Assembly: GCA_035570275.1 (NCBI GenBank)
Contig: DATMNI010000203.1
Location: 1-13,921, forward strand
Reading direction: 5' to 3'
DNA length: 13,921 nucleotides
Source of the DNA: DATMNI01 sp035570275
Lineage (GTDB): Bacteria > Acidobacteriota > Terriglobia > Bryobacterales > Bryobacteraceae
Positions 1 to 6,360 of this stretch are shown piece by piece; position 1 is the first letter of the stretch; each line of letters begins with the position of its first letter. Below the pieces are notes generated by a model. The model was not told the origin of the DNA. It saw only the letters and a list, made by a program, of their open reading frames with translations, and ran no database searches. Both the position numbers and the translations under genes were made by a program.

Positions 1-318
1 CCCCTGGCCCCCGGGCGTTTCGGTCCTTTTTGCGATATCCCCGGCGCTTCCCACAGGCGGATTGCCAATCCGCCGCAGGTTGCCAACCTGCCCCACAAGA
101 ATCGGCGCGAGGTGCGGCGTCCAGAGCGTGAGCAGACTGACGCCGGCCGCCGCCACTGCCGCCCACAGCAACGGCCATCTGGGGACTCTTCGAGCCTGGC
201 CGCGCGCGCGCAATTGCCCCAGTGCCCGGCCGGCATTCGGGTGCCAATCGCCTGGGGGGTCCAGGCTGGCCAGCCGCTCATCCGCCCAGCGATCCACATT
301 CATATCACTGTTGTCCAT
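1..318 (-). CDS. Putative anti-sigma/regulatory single-TM protein, C-terminus beyond left edge
   Basis: This reading frame starts inside the 3' end of the ECF sigma gene and stays open to position 1, giving 106 residues. The ATG at 318 overlaps the sigma stop by 14 nt. A second in-frame ATG at 303 lies just after that stop (TGATATG) and is an equally good start. The N-terminal ~45 residues are charged and contain RWADERLASLDPPGDW. One hydrophobic segment follows at about residues 48-66 (WPLLWAAVAAAGVSLLTLW), then a Gly/Pro-rich tail. The position, overlap and single membrane span fit a membrane anti-sigma factor or partner of the sigma factor. No HxxxCxxC zinc anti-sigma motif is visible, so the role is inferred from context. 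Residues 74-88 (LVGQVGNLRRIGNPP) are encoded entirely by a palindromic repeat, which is odd for a conserved domain. Confidence 0.6.
   Translation of the reverse strand, partial: MDNSDMNVDRWADERLASLDPPGDWHPNAGRALGQLRARGQARRVPRWPLLWAAVAAAGVSLLTLWTPHLAPILVGQVGNLRRIGNPPVGSAGDIAKRTETPGGQG
56..98. repeat. Double-hairpin palindromic repeat, copy 1
   Basis: Two adjacent perfect inverted repeats are followed by CCCACAA. Hairpin A is GGCGGATT-gcc-AATCCGCC (56-74). Hairpin B is GCAGGTT-gcc-AACCTGC (75-91). The tail is 92-98. The same architecture recurs at 11195-11237 with different loops and a different second stem that still pairs. It resembles a REP/MITE-like dispersed element. This copy lies inside the reading frame of the sigma-linked membrane protein. 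Confidence 0.75.
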
Positions 319-811
319 AGCGCTTGACATACTCCTTCCGGAACGCCTGTTGAGCGCGGCTGATCAGGGTTCCCACCCCAGCCGGGTTGAGATTGAGTGC
401 CGCCGCCACTTCCTCGTATTTGAGGCCGCTGCCGCGCAGCAGCAGCAACTCGGCCTGGCGCCGGTCCATGGATGCCAGCACCCGCCGGACATGCTCCTGC
501 TCTTCCGCCGACGCGTGTGCTTCCTCTGGGGTCGGCGACCGCGCCGCGCCGTCCGATAAGCGCTCGTAGCGCGCGCGCCGCACGCGGTGCCGCAACTCGT
601 TCAAGCCGGTTCGGACTGCGGTGCGGTAAAGCCAGGCTCCGGCCTTTTCGCCCATCGCTTGCGGGTTCCGCCAAAGCTTCCAGAAGACCTCCACCGCCAG
701 TTCCTCGGCGCGCGCGGGGTCGCCCGTGACCCGGGCAATGGCGCGGGCGATGCGGTCATAGTGAGCATGAAAGACCGTCTCGAAATCGCCGGAGGTTTCG
801 TCCGTCGCCAT
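305..811 (-). CDS. ECF-type RNA polymerase sigma factor (sigma-70 family)
   Basis: The protein has 168 aa, typical for an ECF sigma factor with only regions 2 and 4. Region 2 spans about residues 8-50 (FETVFHAHYDRIARAIARV, then the acidic/aromatic AEELAVEVFWKLWRNP). Region 4 spans about 107-158, with the helix-turn-helix in LKYEEVAAALNLNPAGVGTL followed by ISRAQQAFRKEY. The open frame extends upstream to 1378 without a credible start. The ATG at 811 is chosen because region 2 begins directly after it and the upstream extension is antisense to the gene at 998-1534. A GGATGGG sequence just upstream may act as the ribosome binding site. The gene overlaps the downstream TM protein, as sigma/anti-sigma pairs often do. 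It redirects RNA polymerase to its own promoter set; the trigger is not evident. Confidence 0.9.
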   Translation of the reverse strand: MATDETSGDFETVFHAHYDRIARAIARVTGDPARAEELAVEVFWKLWRNPQAMGEKAGAWLYRTAVRTGLNELRHRVRRARYERLSDGAARSPTPEEAHASAEEQEHVRRVLASMDRRQAELLLLRGSGLKYEEVAAALNLNPAGVGTLISRAQQAFRKEYVKRYGQQ

Positions 812-846
812 CCCATCCACTACGTTACTGCGGGCATTCACATACG

Positions 847-883
847 CATCAACACCGCCCGCGGCAGGTTTGTGACAGGTTTC
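847..883 (-). promoter_or_regulatory. Candidate ECF-type promoter/operator upstream of the sigma gene
   Basis: On the minus strand GAAACCTGTCACAAACCTG contains a direct repeat AAACCTG-tcac-AAACCTG (865-882) with an 11-nt period, about one helical turn. AAACC-type motifs are common -35 elements for ECF sigma factors, so autoregulation is possible. No convincing -10 element is seen; GTGTTGATG at 847-855 is only a loose candidate. The rest of the 812-997 gap shows only the ribosome binding site of the divergent gene. Confidence 0.3.
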
Positions 884-982
884 TTGAAAGGACCGCTCAC
901 GGTCGCCGACACCTGGAGCGAGGCGGCCGCAGCTTAACCAATCTGTCGCCATTTCGTAACGGAAGTCTGCTAGCCTGCGGGC

Positions 983-988
983 AGGAGG
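983..988 (+). promoter_or_regulatory. Strong Shine-Dalgarno (AGGAGG)
   Basis: AGGAGG lies 9 nt before ATG 998 and 6 nt before GTG 995. It supports translation of the hypothetical gene but does not settle which of the two adjacent codons is the start. Confidence 0.75.
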
Positions 989-997
989 ACTCAAGTG

Positions 998-1534
998 ATG
1001 GCCCTCAACCAGACCGTTGGCACACAGTTCGAATGGCGTCAGCCGGAAGCCTTCCGCCGTTTTCATGAGTTGTTGGCGGACGGGCAGACGGTGGCGAGCC
1101 TGCGCTTCGAAAAGGGCTGCGGGACCCTGGCCACCGCGACATACGGAGACGCGCGGTGGACCTTTAAGCGGACCGGCTTTTGGTCGCCCAGGGTCACCGT
1201 TCGCCAGGCTGGCTCCGAGACCGACCTGGCGATCTTCACGCCGCGTTGGACCGGCGGTGGCGAGTTGGCATTCGTGGCCGGCCGCCAGTTCCACCTGAAA
1301 TCCCTGAGCTTCTGGGGAGGCGAGTGGGCATTTGAAACCCAGGATGGCAGCGAGGCAGTCAGCGTTCGCGGCCCGCATGGTTTGATGAAGCGCGGCGGCG
1401 AGGCGTCATTGGGCCTGACCGCCCGAAGCCTGCCCGAAACGCCGATCCTGCTGCTGCTCATCTGGTACCTGCGGCTGCTGATGCTGGAGGACGCGGCGGC
1501 CACCGCCGCGGCATCGGTCGCCTATTGCGGGTGA
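998..1534 (+). CDS. Hypothetical beta-rich protein with hydrophobic C-terminal segment
   Basis: This 178-residue protein starts at ATG 998. A GTG at 995 is the alternative. A strong AGGAGG at 983-988 sits 9 nt before the ATG and 6 nt before the GTG. The body alternates hydrophobic and polar residues, with many Trp, Phe and Gly (WTFKRTGFWSPRVTVRQAG; LKSLSFWGGEWAFETQDG). That pattern suggests an antiparallel beta sheet and resembles tubby-like/LURP-one-type barrels in general character only. A hydrophobic stretch (ETPILLLLIWYLRLLML) near residues 146-163 may be a membrane anchor or, in a tubby-like fold, the buried central helix. There is no signal peptide. The gene is divergent from the sigma factor and converges with the transporter gene, the stops being only 5 nt apart. 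I do not recognise a function. Confidence 0.8.
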   Translation: MALNQTVGTQFEWRQPEAFRRFHELLADGQTVASLRFEKGCGTLATATYGDARWTFKRTGFWSPRVTVRQAGSETDLAIFTPRWTGGGELAFVAGRQFHLKSLSFWGGEWAFETQDGSEAVSVRGPHGLMKRGGEASLGLTARSLPETPILLLLIWYLRLLMLEDAAATAAASVAYCG

Positions 1535-1539
1535 GCCTG

Positions 1540-3414
1540 CTACTTGAGATACCAGGGTACGTTGACCACCACGATGCGCCGGTCTCCCTTTACCAGCAGC
1601 AACGCTTTGAGCAGCGAGGCGCGCTGGTTGTGTAGCATGTAGTGGTACCAGCGGCTTTCCACCAGTTCGGGAATCACCACCGCCACCGTGCGGCCGGGAT
1701 GCCTGCACTCCAATTGCAGGATGTAGTCCACGATGGGCGTGATCACATACCGGAACGGCGAGGGGACGATCTCCAGTTGCGGCTCCGGCCGTCCGGCTTC
1801 GCGCGCCGGCCTGGCCACATGTTCTTCCCATTGGCGCCGCACTTCCGCGCTTTCCTCACACTCGATGTGAATTGCCAGCACCTCGGGTGAAATGTTCATG
1901 GCCAGGCGCAAGGCTTTGGCGGTGATCAGGCTCCAGAACTGCACGGGCAGCACGGCGATGGGCGGGTCCGGTTTTCCGGGAGAGAACTCCATGGGCGCTG
2001 CGATTTCGCGCGTCACCGTATTGTAATGGCGTCGCACCGAAATCATGATGGTCAGCAGCAAGGGGATCAGGAGAATCGTTATCCACGCACCCTCGGTAAG
2101 CTTGGCTGCGAGCACCACAAAGACCGTGATGCCGGTGGCGATAGCACCCACGCCATTCACCAGCATGCTGTGGCGGGCGTGCCGGCCCGGCGCCCCCTGG
2201 GCCGTGCGCTTCCAGTGGACTACCATGCCGGCCTGGGAGAGCGTGAATGCCAGGAAGGCGCCGATGGCGAAGAGCGGAATTAAGCGGTCGGTCACGCCGC
2301 CGAAGACAGCCAACAGAGCACCCGCTATGACGGCTAGCACCAGGATGCCTTGGGAATAGACCAGCCGCCGGCCGCGCGAACCGAACGAGCGGGGAAGGTA
2401 GCCGTCTCCGGAGATCACACGGCATAACCTGGGAAAGTCGGCGAAAGAAGTATTGGCGGAGAAAACCAGTACCAGCACGATGGACGCGATGGCGAAGAGA
2501 TAAAACCAACCTCTGCCGACCACGGCGCCGAGCAGCAGCGATAAGGTGCTTTGGTAGCCTGCGCCGCCCGGGTCGGTGGCGCCGATGTGGTAGGCTTTCC
2601 CCAAAAACGCCACGCCCGCCAGCAGCACCACCAGCAGGGCGATGATGGCGGCGAGCGTGCGTTGGGCCACTTGGACGGCGGGTTCGCGGAACGCGCTCAC
2701 GCCATTGCTCACGGCCTCGACACCGGTCATGGCGGCGCAACCGCTGGCGAAGGCCTGCAGCAGGAGCCACACCCCCACGGCGGCAGTGGGCGCGGGAAGT
2801 GCAGGCGGCGCCACTACCGGCACCGGCGCGCCATCGGCCGCCAGCACCTTGCCCACGCCGATGGCCAGCGCGATCAACAGCGAGCCCACGAAGCAATAAG
2901 TCGGCACCATGAAGACCAGGCCGGCTTCGCGCAGCCCGCGCAGGTTGATGAGAGTGATGACCGCCAGGATCGCCAGGCACATCGAAAGCGTGTGGGGCTG
3001 CAACGCCGGCGCCGCCGAAACCAGCGCGCCGACACCGGCCGAAATGCCGACAGCCACGTTGAGAATGTAATCGATCATCAGCGCGGCGCCGGCCAACAGA
3101 CCGGGAAATGCGCCCAGGTTTTCGCGCGCCACCGTGTAAGACCCGCCGCCGCCGGGATAGGCTTCGATGGTCTGCCGATACGAGAAGAAAACGACGATCA
3201 GCAGCGCAATGATGGCCAGGCTGATAGGGACGATGTATTGATTTCCCAGGGCGCCCAATGGCCGCATGACGGTGAGCGCGGCCTCCGGGCCATAGGCGGC
3301 CGAGCTCAGGGCGTCCAGGCCGAAGATCGCGATTCCGGCCAGCAAGCCGATGCGCTGGCCCCGCTCTTCGATGTTGGAAAGCGGGCGGCCGAGTAGAACG
3401 TCAAGAATCGACAT
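1540..3414 (-). CDS. KimA-type potassium transporter (APC/KUP superfamily permease)
   Basis: The protein has 624 aa, close to B. subtilis KimA (about 607). The start ATG at 3414 gives MSILDVLLGRPL, matching the family N-terminus; the longer frame upstream runs into the response-regulator gene. About 12 hydrophobic helices fill residues 22-470, followed by a cytosolic domain of ~150 residues. Family motifs, compared from memory with KimA, include DALSSAAYGPE (D34, Y41), SYRQTIEAYPGGGGSYTV, ENLGAFPGLLAG, DYILNVAVGISAG (D115, Y116), SGCAAMTGVEAVSN and FTLSQAGMVVHWK. The Asp/Tyr pairs match positions that bind K+ in KimA. Two nearby KimA polar positions (DYILTVAVS) are Asn and Gly here. The expected role is K+ import across the inner membrane, proton-coupled in KimA. 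No ydaO-type riboswitch leader is seen. The gene follows the LytTR regulator by 73 nt with no clear terminator. A generic amino-acid permease is the alternative. Confidence 0.88.
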   Translation of the reverse strand: MSILDVLLGRPLSNIEERGQRIGLLAGIAIFGLDALSSAAYGPEAALTVMRPLGALGNQYIVPISLAIIALLIVVFFSYRQTIEAYPGGGGSYTVARENLGAFPGLLAGAALMIDYILNVAVGISAGVGALVSAAPALQPHTLSMCLAILAVITLINLRGLREAGLVFMVPTYCFVGSLLIALAIGVGKVLAADGAPVPVVAPPALPAPTAAVGVWLLLQAFASGCAAMTGVEAVSNGVSAFREPAVQVAQRTLAAIIALLVVLLAGVAFLGKAYHIGATDPGGAGYQSTLSLLLGAVVGRGWFYLFAIASIVLVLVFSANTSFADFPRLCRVISGDGYLPRSFGSRGRRLVYSQGILVLAVIAGALLAVFGGVTDRLIPLFAIGAFLAFTLSQAGMVVHWKRTAQGAPGRHARHSMLVNGVGAIATGITVFVVLAAKLTEGAWITILLIPLLLTIMISVRRHYNTVTREIAAPMEFSPGKPDPPIAVLPVQFWSLITAKALRLAMNISPEVLAIHIECEESAEVRRQWEEHVARPAREAGRPEPQLEIVPSPFRYVITPIVDYILQLECRHPGRTVAVVIPELVESRWYHYMLHNQRASLLKALLLVKGDRRIVVVNVPWYLK

Positions 3415-3487
3415 TCTTCCCAGTATGCTACCGGTACGGCAACGAGTGCAGCCGGAGCAGCGGCTCGATGCGGCTTTTCCTGAAGTC

Positions 3488-4204
3488 CTACACCCGCAAC
3501 CGCTCCCGGTACGACTTGGCCAGCGTAAGCTGCCGTCCATCGCGCAGCACCACCGTATAGTCGCCCCGAAAAAGCGGATACAGCTCCTTGACGCGGTTCA
3601 CGTTCACCATCGTCGACCGGTGAATCCGTGCGAACTGCGCCGGATCCAGCGAAGTTTCCAGATGCGACATCGTTTCCCGGTACAGATACTCATCGCCTCC
3701 GGCATGCAGCCGTACGTAGTTTCCGGCCGCTTCGATGTAGTCCAGCTCATCCACCCGCAGGAACAGCACGCGGCCGCCGGCCCGGACGACAAGCCGCTCC
3801 AGGTACTCCTTCCGTCCGCGCAGTTCTGCCATCAGACCGCGCAGCCGCCCGTCCAGATCGCCGCGGCGCGCCCGCGCCAGGGCTCTGTGGAAGCGCTCGC
3901 GGTCGAACGGCTTCAGCAGGTAATCCAGCGCGTGAACTTCGAATGCCTTGATGGCGAACTGATCGAAGGCGGTCACGAAGATGACGGCCGGCATACGCTC
4001 CACCGCCTGTAATACCGCGAAGCCATCCATCTCCGGCATCTGCACATCCAGGAACACCAGGTCCGGCGCGATCCGGCGGATGGCGTCCACCGCCGACCGT
4101 CCATCGTGGCATTCGCCGGCGATTTCGATATCGGACTCCCCGGCGAGCAGCGTGCGGATGCGCTCGCAGGCAAGCGGCTCATCATCGACGATCAGAACTC
4201 GCAT
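3488..4204 (-). CDS. LytTR-family response regulator
   Basis: The protein has 238 aa in two domains. The receiver domain covers residues 1-120, with acidic pocket D7-D8, phospho-acceptor D53 in LVFLDVQMPEMDG, T78 in VIFVTAFDQFA and K98 in DYLLKPF. The LytTR DNA-binding domain covers about 135-238, with LDYIEAAGNYVRLH, ARIHRSTMVNVNRVKEL and the usual C-terminal LTLAKSYRERLRV. When phosphorylated by its kinase it should bind direct-repeat sites in promoters; the targets are unknown. Its ATG lies 23 nt inside the 3' end of the kinase gene, so the two are probably translationally coupled. The transporter gene follows directly. Confidence 0.95.
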   Translation of the reverse strand: MRVLIVDDEPLACERIRTLLAGESDIEIAGECHDGRSAVDAIRRIAPDLVFLDVQMPEMDGFAVLQAVERMPAVIFVTAFDQFAIKAFEVHALDYLLKPFDRERFHRALARARRGDLDGRLRGLMAELRGRKEYLERLVVRAGGRVLFLRVDELDYIEAAGNYVRLHAGGDEYLYRETMSHLETSLDPAQFARIHRSTMVNVNRVKELYPLFRGDYTVVLRDGRQLTLAKSYRERLRV

Positions 4205-5252
4205 CCAGCGGCTCCATGTGGGCGGGAATAGCCATCCGCGCGCGGAAGCCGCCGCCCGGAGTATTGCCCAGTTCCAGGTGTGAGGAGACTCCGTACAACT
4301 GCTCCAGGCGCGCGCGTGTGTTCGAAAGACCGACGCCTTCCCGAAAGCCTCCGGGCGCCCCCGGCCCGTCGTCTTGCACCTCGATGGTCAGCGATCCACC
4401 GGCAACCCTGGCGGCAATTTCGACCCGCCCGCCCGCGGCACGCGGCGCGACGGCGTACCGCACCGCGTTCTCCACCAGTGGTTGCAGCGCCAGATTGGGC
4501 ACCAGCAGATCGAGCGCATCGGGCTCGATAGAACGCGCCACTTGCAGCCGCTCGCCGAAGCGGACCTGCTCGATATCGAGGTATTTGTCGAGGTACTCCA
4601 TCTCGCGTTTGAGCGTTACCTCCTGCACGCCCGCGCTATCCAGCGTCAGCCGCAGGAAATCGCTGAGGCGCGTCACCATCCGGTCGGCGCCCTCCACATC
4701 ACGATACATGAGCGCGGAGATGGCGTGCAGCGTGTTGAAAAGAAAATGCGGCTGCAACTGCATGCGCAGCACTTCAAGCTGCGCCCGTGCGAGTTGCGCC
4801 TGCAGGCGGCTGGCGGCCACCTCGCGCACGCGGTAGCGCCGGTAGTATTCGGTGGCGTGCCGGATGCCGAAGAGCGTCCAACAAGTCAACACCTCGGAGT
4901 GGAATTTCCCGCGCACCACCGAACCCACCATCTGGCTGCTCTGGACATAGCCCATGCGGAGCAGCAGGCCGATGAAAGCGATCAGGTGCAGAGTACCGAC
5001 TGCGATGCCGCAGACGAACAGGAGCGGCAGCACCCACCACCAGTTGGCTCGCCGCACCAGCAACCGCCCGGCAATCAGGAACGCGACCGGCGTCAGCAGC
5101 GCCCATGGCCAGGCGTCGGCCAGCGAGTAGGCAAAGGCCCGGCTCCATCCGGCCATGGGGCCGTAGGCGGTGATGTAGTTCTCGCTGGCGGTAAATACGG
5201 CGTAGAGGGTCCATGCCGCCCAGATCGCAATCGCCAGGCGCAGCATTCTCAT
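4182..5252 (-). CDS. LytS/YehU-type sensor histidine kinase
   Basis: The protein has 356 aa. The start is ATG 5252, whose ATGA overlaps the stop of the cytochrome gene; the frame extends 14 codons further upstream but only inside that gene. The N-terminal ~140 residues contain about four hydrophobic segments (LRLAIAIWAAWTLYAVF; ALLTPVAFLIAG; VLPLLFVCGIAVGTLHLIAF; and one near 120-135) and no extracytoplasmic sensor domain. A short coiled-coil-like linker (ASRLQAQLARAQLEVLRMQ) leads to the His_kinase box LQPHFLFNTLHAISAL, with the phospho-accepting His at about 169. The HATPase domain follows, with LVENAVRYAVAP (N-box), DDGPG (G1) and GVGLSNTRARLEQLYG (G2). It should autophosphorylate and pass phosphate to the LytTR regulator encoded next. 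The signal is unknown. Confidence 0.93.
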   Translation of the reverse strand: MRMLRLAIAIWAAWTLYAVFTASENYITAYGPMAGWSRAFAYSLADAWPWALLTPVAFLIAGRLLVRRANWWWVLPLLFVCGIAVGTLHLIAFIGLLLRMGYVQSSQMVGSVVRGKFHSEVLTCWTLFGIRHATEYYRRYRVREVAASRLQAQLARAQLEVLRMQLQPHFLFNTLHAISALMYRDVEGADRMVTRLSDFLRLTLDSAGVQEVTLKREMEYLDKYLDIEQVRFGERLQVARSIEPDALDLLVPNLALQPLVENAVRYAVAPRAAGGRVEIAARVAGGSLTIEVQDDGPGAPGGFREGVGLSNTRARLEQLYGVSSHLELGNTPGGGFRARMAIPAHMEPLDASSDRR

Positions 5253-5995
5253 TGCGGCGGCAGACTCTGTGGCTTGGCTGCTCCCCGGTGGCAAGTCCAG
5301 CAGGTGACGGGGTCGGTTTCGGGGAAGTTATCGTGGTTGATGGCGCGAACCATGGTGAACATTTTGCGCGCGGTTTGTTTGGCCGGTTTGTCGTCGCTTT
5401 CAAATTTGCCGGGCACGTGGCAGTAGGCGCACTCAACGCCGAGCCAGCGCGTGAGTCTCATCATGACATCTTGCAGGCGCGGTGCGGGAACACCCTTCAT
5501 GATCTGAATATTCTTATACACCGATTCGGCCGGCGCAGGAGGCGGGTCCTTCACCCACGCCGTAGCCGGCCGGCGGGTATAGACGCGGGCCTCCCTACCT
5601 TCGGGATTGTCGCCGAGCTTGTGAACCTCCTGGAAGTCGAGAGTGTTGCCGTCGCTTGAAAGCGTGTAGCGGCTGGTCACCCGCAATTCTTTTCCCTGGG
5701 CAGCGGCGGAAATGTGGACCACCAGGGTGACGCCGTCCCATTCGGCACTGGTGGTGATGGGGATACCGCCAATCGCGCCTTTCGTTTCCTGGCCGATGAC
5801 CGCTTGATACGTCTGCACGGTTCCGGCCGCGCGCACGGTGGATTCAAATGCCTGACCCTGCTGGTCGATCTTGGCCATGATGTGCTCCGGGGTGGTGGCC
5901 TCCCAGACTCCCGAAAGATTAGGTTGGGCCGCCCCAGGGAGCGTGTAAGCAACAGAGAGAATGAAAGCCATGAGAAGCGGAGTGAGTTTCGGCAT
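5249..5995 (-). CDS. Exported diheme cytochrome c, photosynthetic-reaction-centre cytochrome subunit-like domain
   Basis: The protein has 248 aa. The start is ATG 5995, because a signal peptide begins there (MPKLTPLLMAFILSVAYTL, cleavage near GAAQ); the frame extends to 6097 without signal features. The middle part (~25-150) is beta-rich and contains SGVWEATTPEHIM and TSRYTLSSDGNTLDFQEV, like secreted Acidobacteriota proteins. The C-terminus resembles the CytoC_RC family. It has NIQIMKGVPAPRLQDVMM, heme site ECAYCH (CxxCH at 189-193), ARKMFTMVRAINHD and a second site TCWTCH (232-236). That predicts two covalent c-type hemes and a periplasmic electron-transfer role. No photosynthesis genes are nearby, so respiratory or secreted redox use is more likely. 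Its TGA overlaps the ATG of the downstream kinase. No strong ribosome binding site or promoter was found. Confidence 0.9.
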   Translation of the reverse strand: MPKLTPLLMAFILSVAYTLPGAAQPNLSGVWEATTPEHIMAKIDQQGQAFESTVRAAGTVQTYQAVIGQETKGAIGGIPITTSAEWDGVTLVVHISAAAQGKELRVTSRYTLSSDGNTLDFQEVHKLGDNPEGREARVYTRRPATAWVKDPPPAPAESVYKNIQIMKGVPAPRLQDVMMRLTRWLGVECAYCHVPGKFESDDKPAKQTARKMFTMVRAINHDNFPETDPVTCWTCHRGAAKPQSLPPQ

Positions 5996-6183
5996 AGCGG
6001 CAGTGTGCCGGAAGAGCGCTTCGGGCGCGACATTTTTGGGATGAGGTGGAGTTTTCAGGTGATGGGGTTGGTAGCCGAAGGGACCGGCACGTATCAAGGC
6101 CGATCTCGAACGTGCTTATCATATGCCCGCCGCCGCGGAGAACTCCCAATGCCCGTGGGGGAAAACGAAGCCTGGTCATTTTC

Positions 6184-6263
6184 GGGCCAGGGTGGCCCAA
6201 AATCCAGGAGGTTTTGTTGAAAACAGGGAAGTTATCATTTCGATTTCTGGGCCAAGCTGGCCC
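6184..6263. repeat. Pair of GGGCCA-N3-TGGCCC palindromes
   Basis: Perfect 6-bp inverted repeats with 3-nt loops occur at 6184-6198 (GGGCCAgggTGGCCC) and 6249-6263 (GGGCCAagcTGGCCC), 65 nt apart. Each has T-rich sequence before it and CAA..AAT after it, so they are diverged direct copies as well as palindromes. They could be binding sites or remnants of an insertion-sequence end. The region between and around them has no supported gene. Confidence 0.6.
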
Positions 6264-6290
6264 AATAATGCCGCAATGTCGCCGAACTTC

Positions 6291-6327
6291 TTAAAATCCG
6301 TCTGTCCCACCCACCGGCATGACAGAC
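6291..6327 (-). terminator. Candidate terminator after the beta-lactamase-family gene
   Basis: On the minus strand a 7-bp perfect stem GTCTGTC/GACAGAC (6321-6327 and 6300-6306) encloses a 14-nt loop and is followed within 2 nt by ATTTTAA. It lies 33 nt past the stop codon of the gene ending at 6360. The loop is long and the stem moderate, so strength is uncertain. Confidence 0.45.
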
Positions 6328-6360
6328 GACGAAAACCGATCGTCCGTCCCACCCACCGGC
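6298..6360. repeat. Short direct repeat GTCCCACCCACCGGC x2
   Basis: The 15-mer GTCCCACCCACCGGC occurs at 6304-6318 and 6346-6360, 42 nt apart, with similar preceding bases (CCGTCT/TCGTCC). The second copy ends at the last base of the adjacent gene's stop codon. The first copy is partly the loop of the terminator-like hairpin. The origin may be local duplication or a dispersed repeat. Confidence 0.55.

Noticed and set aside
812..1378. Upstream extension of the sigma-factor reading frame (to 357 residues)
   Set aside because: The extra part is antisense to the gene at 998-1534, has no ribosome binding site and no sigma-factor domain; region 2 begins right after the ATG at 811.
1856..2980. 374-residue minus-strand ORF overlapping the transporter in another frame
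   Set aside because: It is Arg/His/Pro-rich out-of-frame sequence; the transporter frame carries the conserved family motifs.
2551..3396. 281-residue plus-strand ORF
   Set aside because: It is rich in Gln, His, Arg and Gly and lies antisense to the transporter's membrane helices, a typical high-GC shadow frame.
4374..5426. 350-residue plus-strand ORF
   Set aside because: It is antisense to the histidine kinase, which has all its catalytic boxes; the plus-strand product has no recognisable domain.
5249..5995. Photosynthetic reaction-centre subunit as a literal function
   Set aside because: The C-terminal domain resembles that family, but there are only two heme sites and no photosynthesis genes nearby; such domains are common in non-phototrophic Acidobacteriota.
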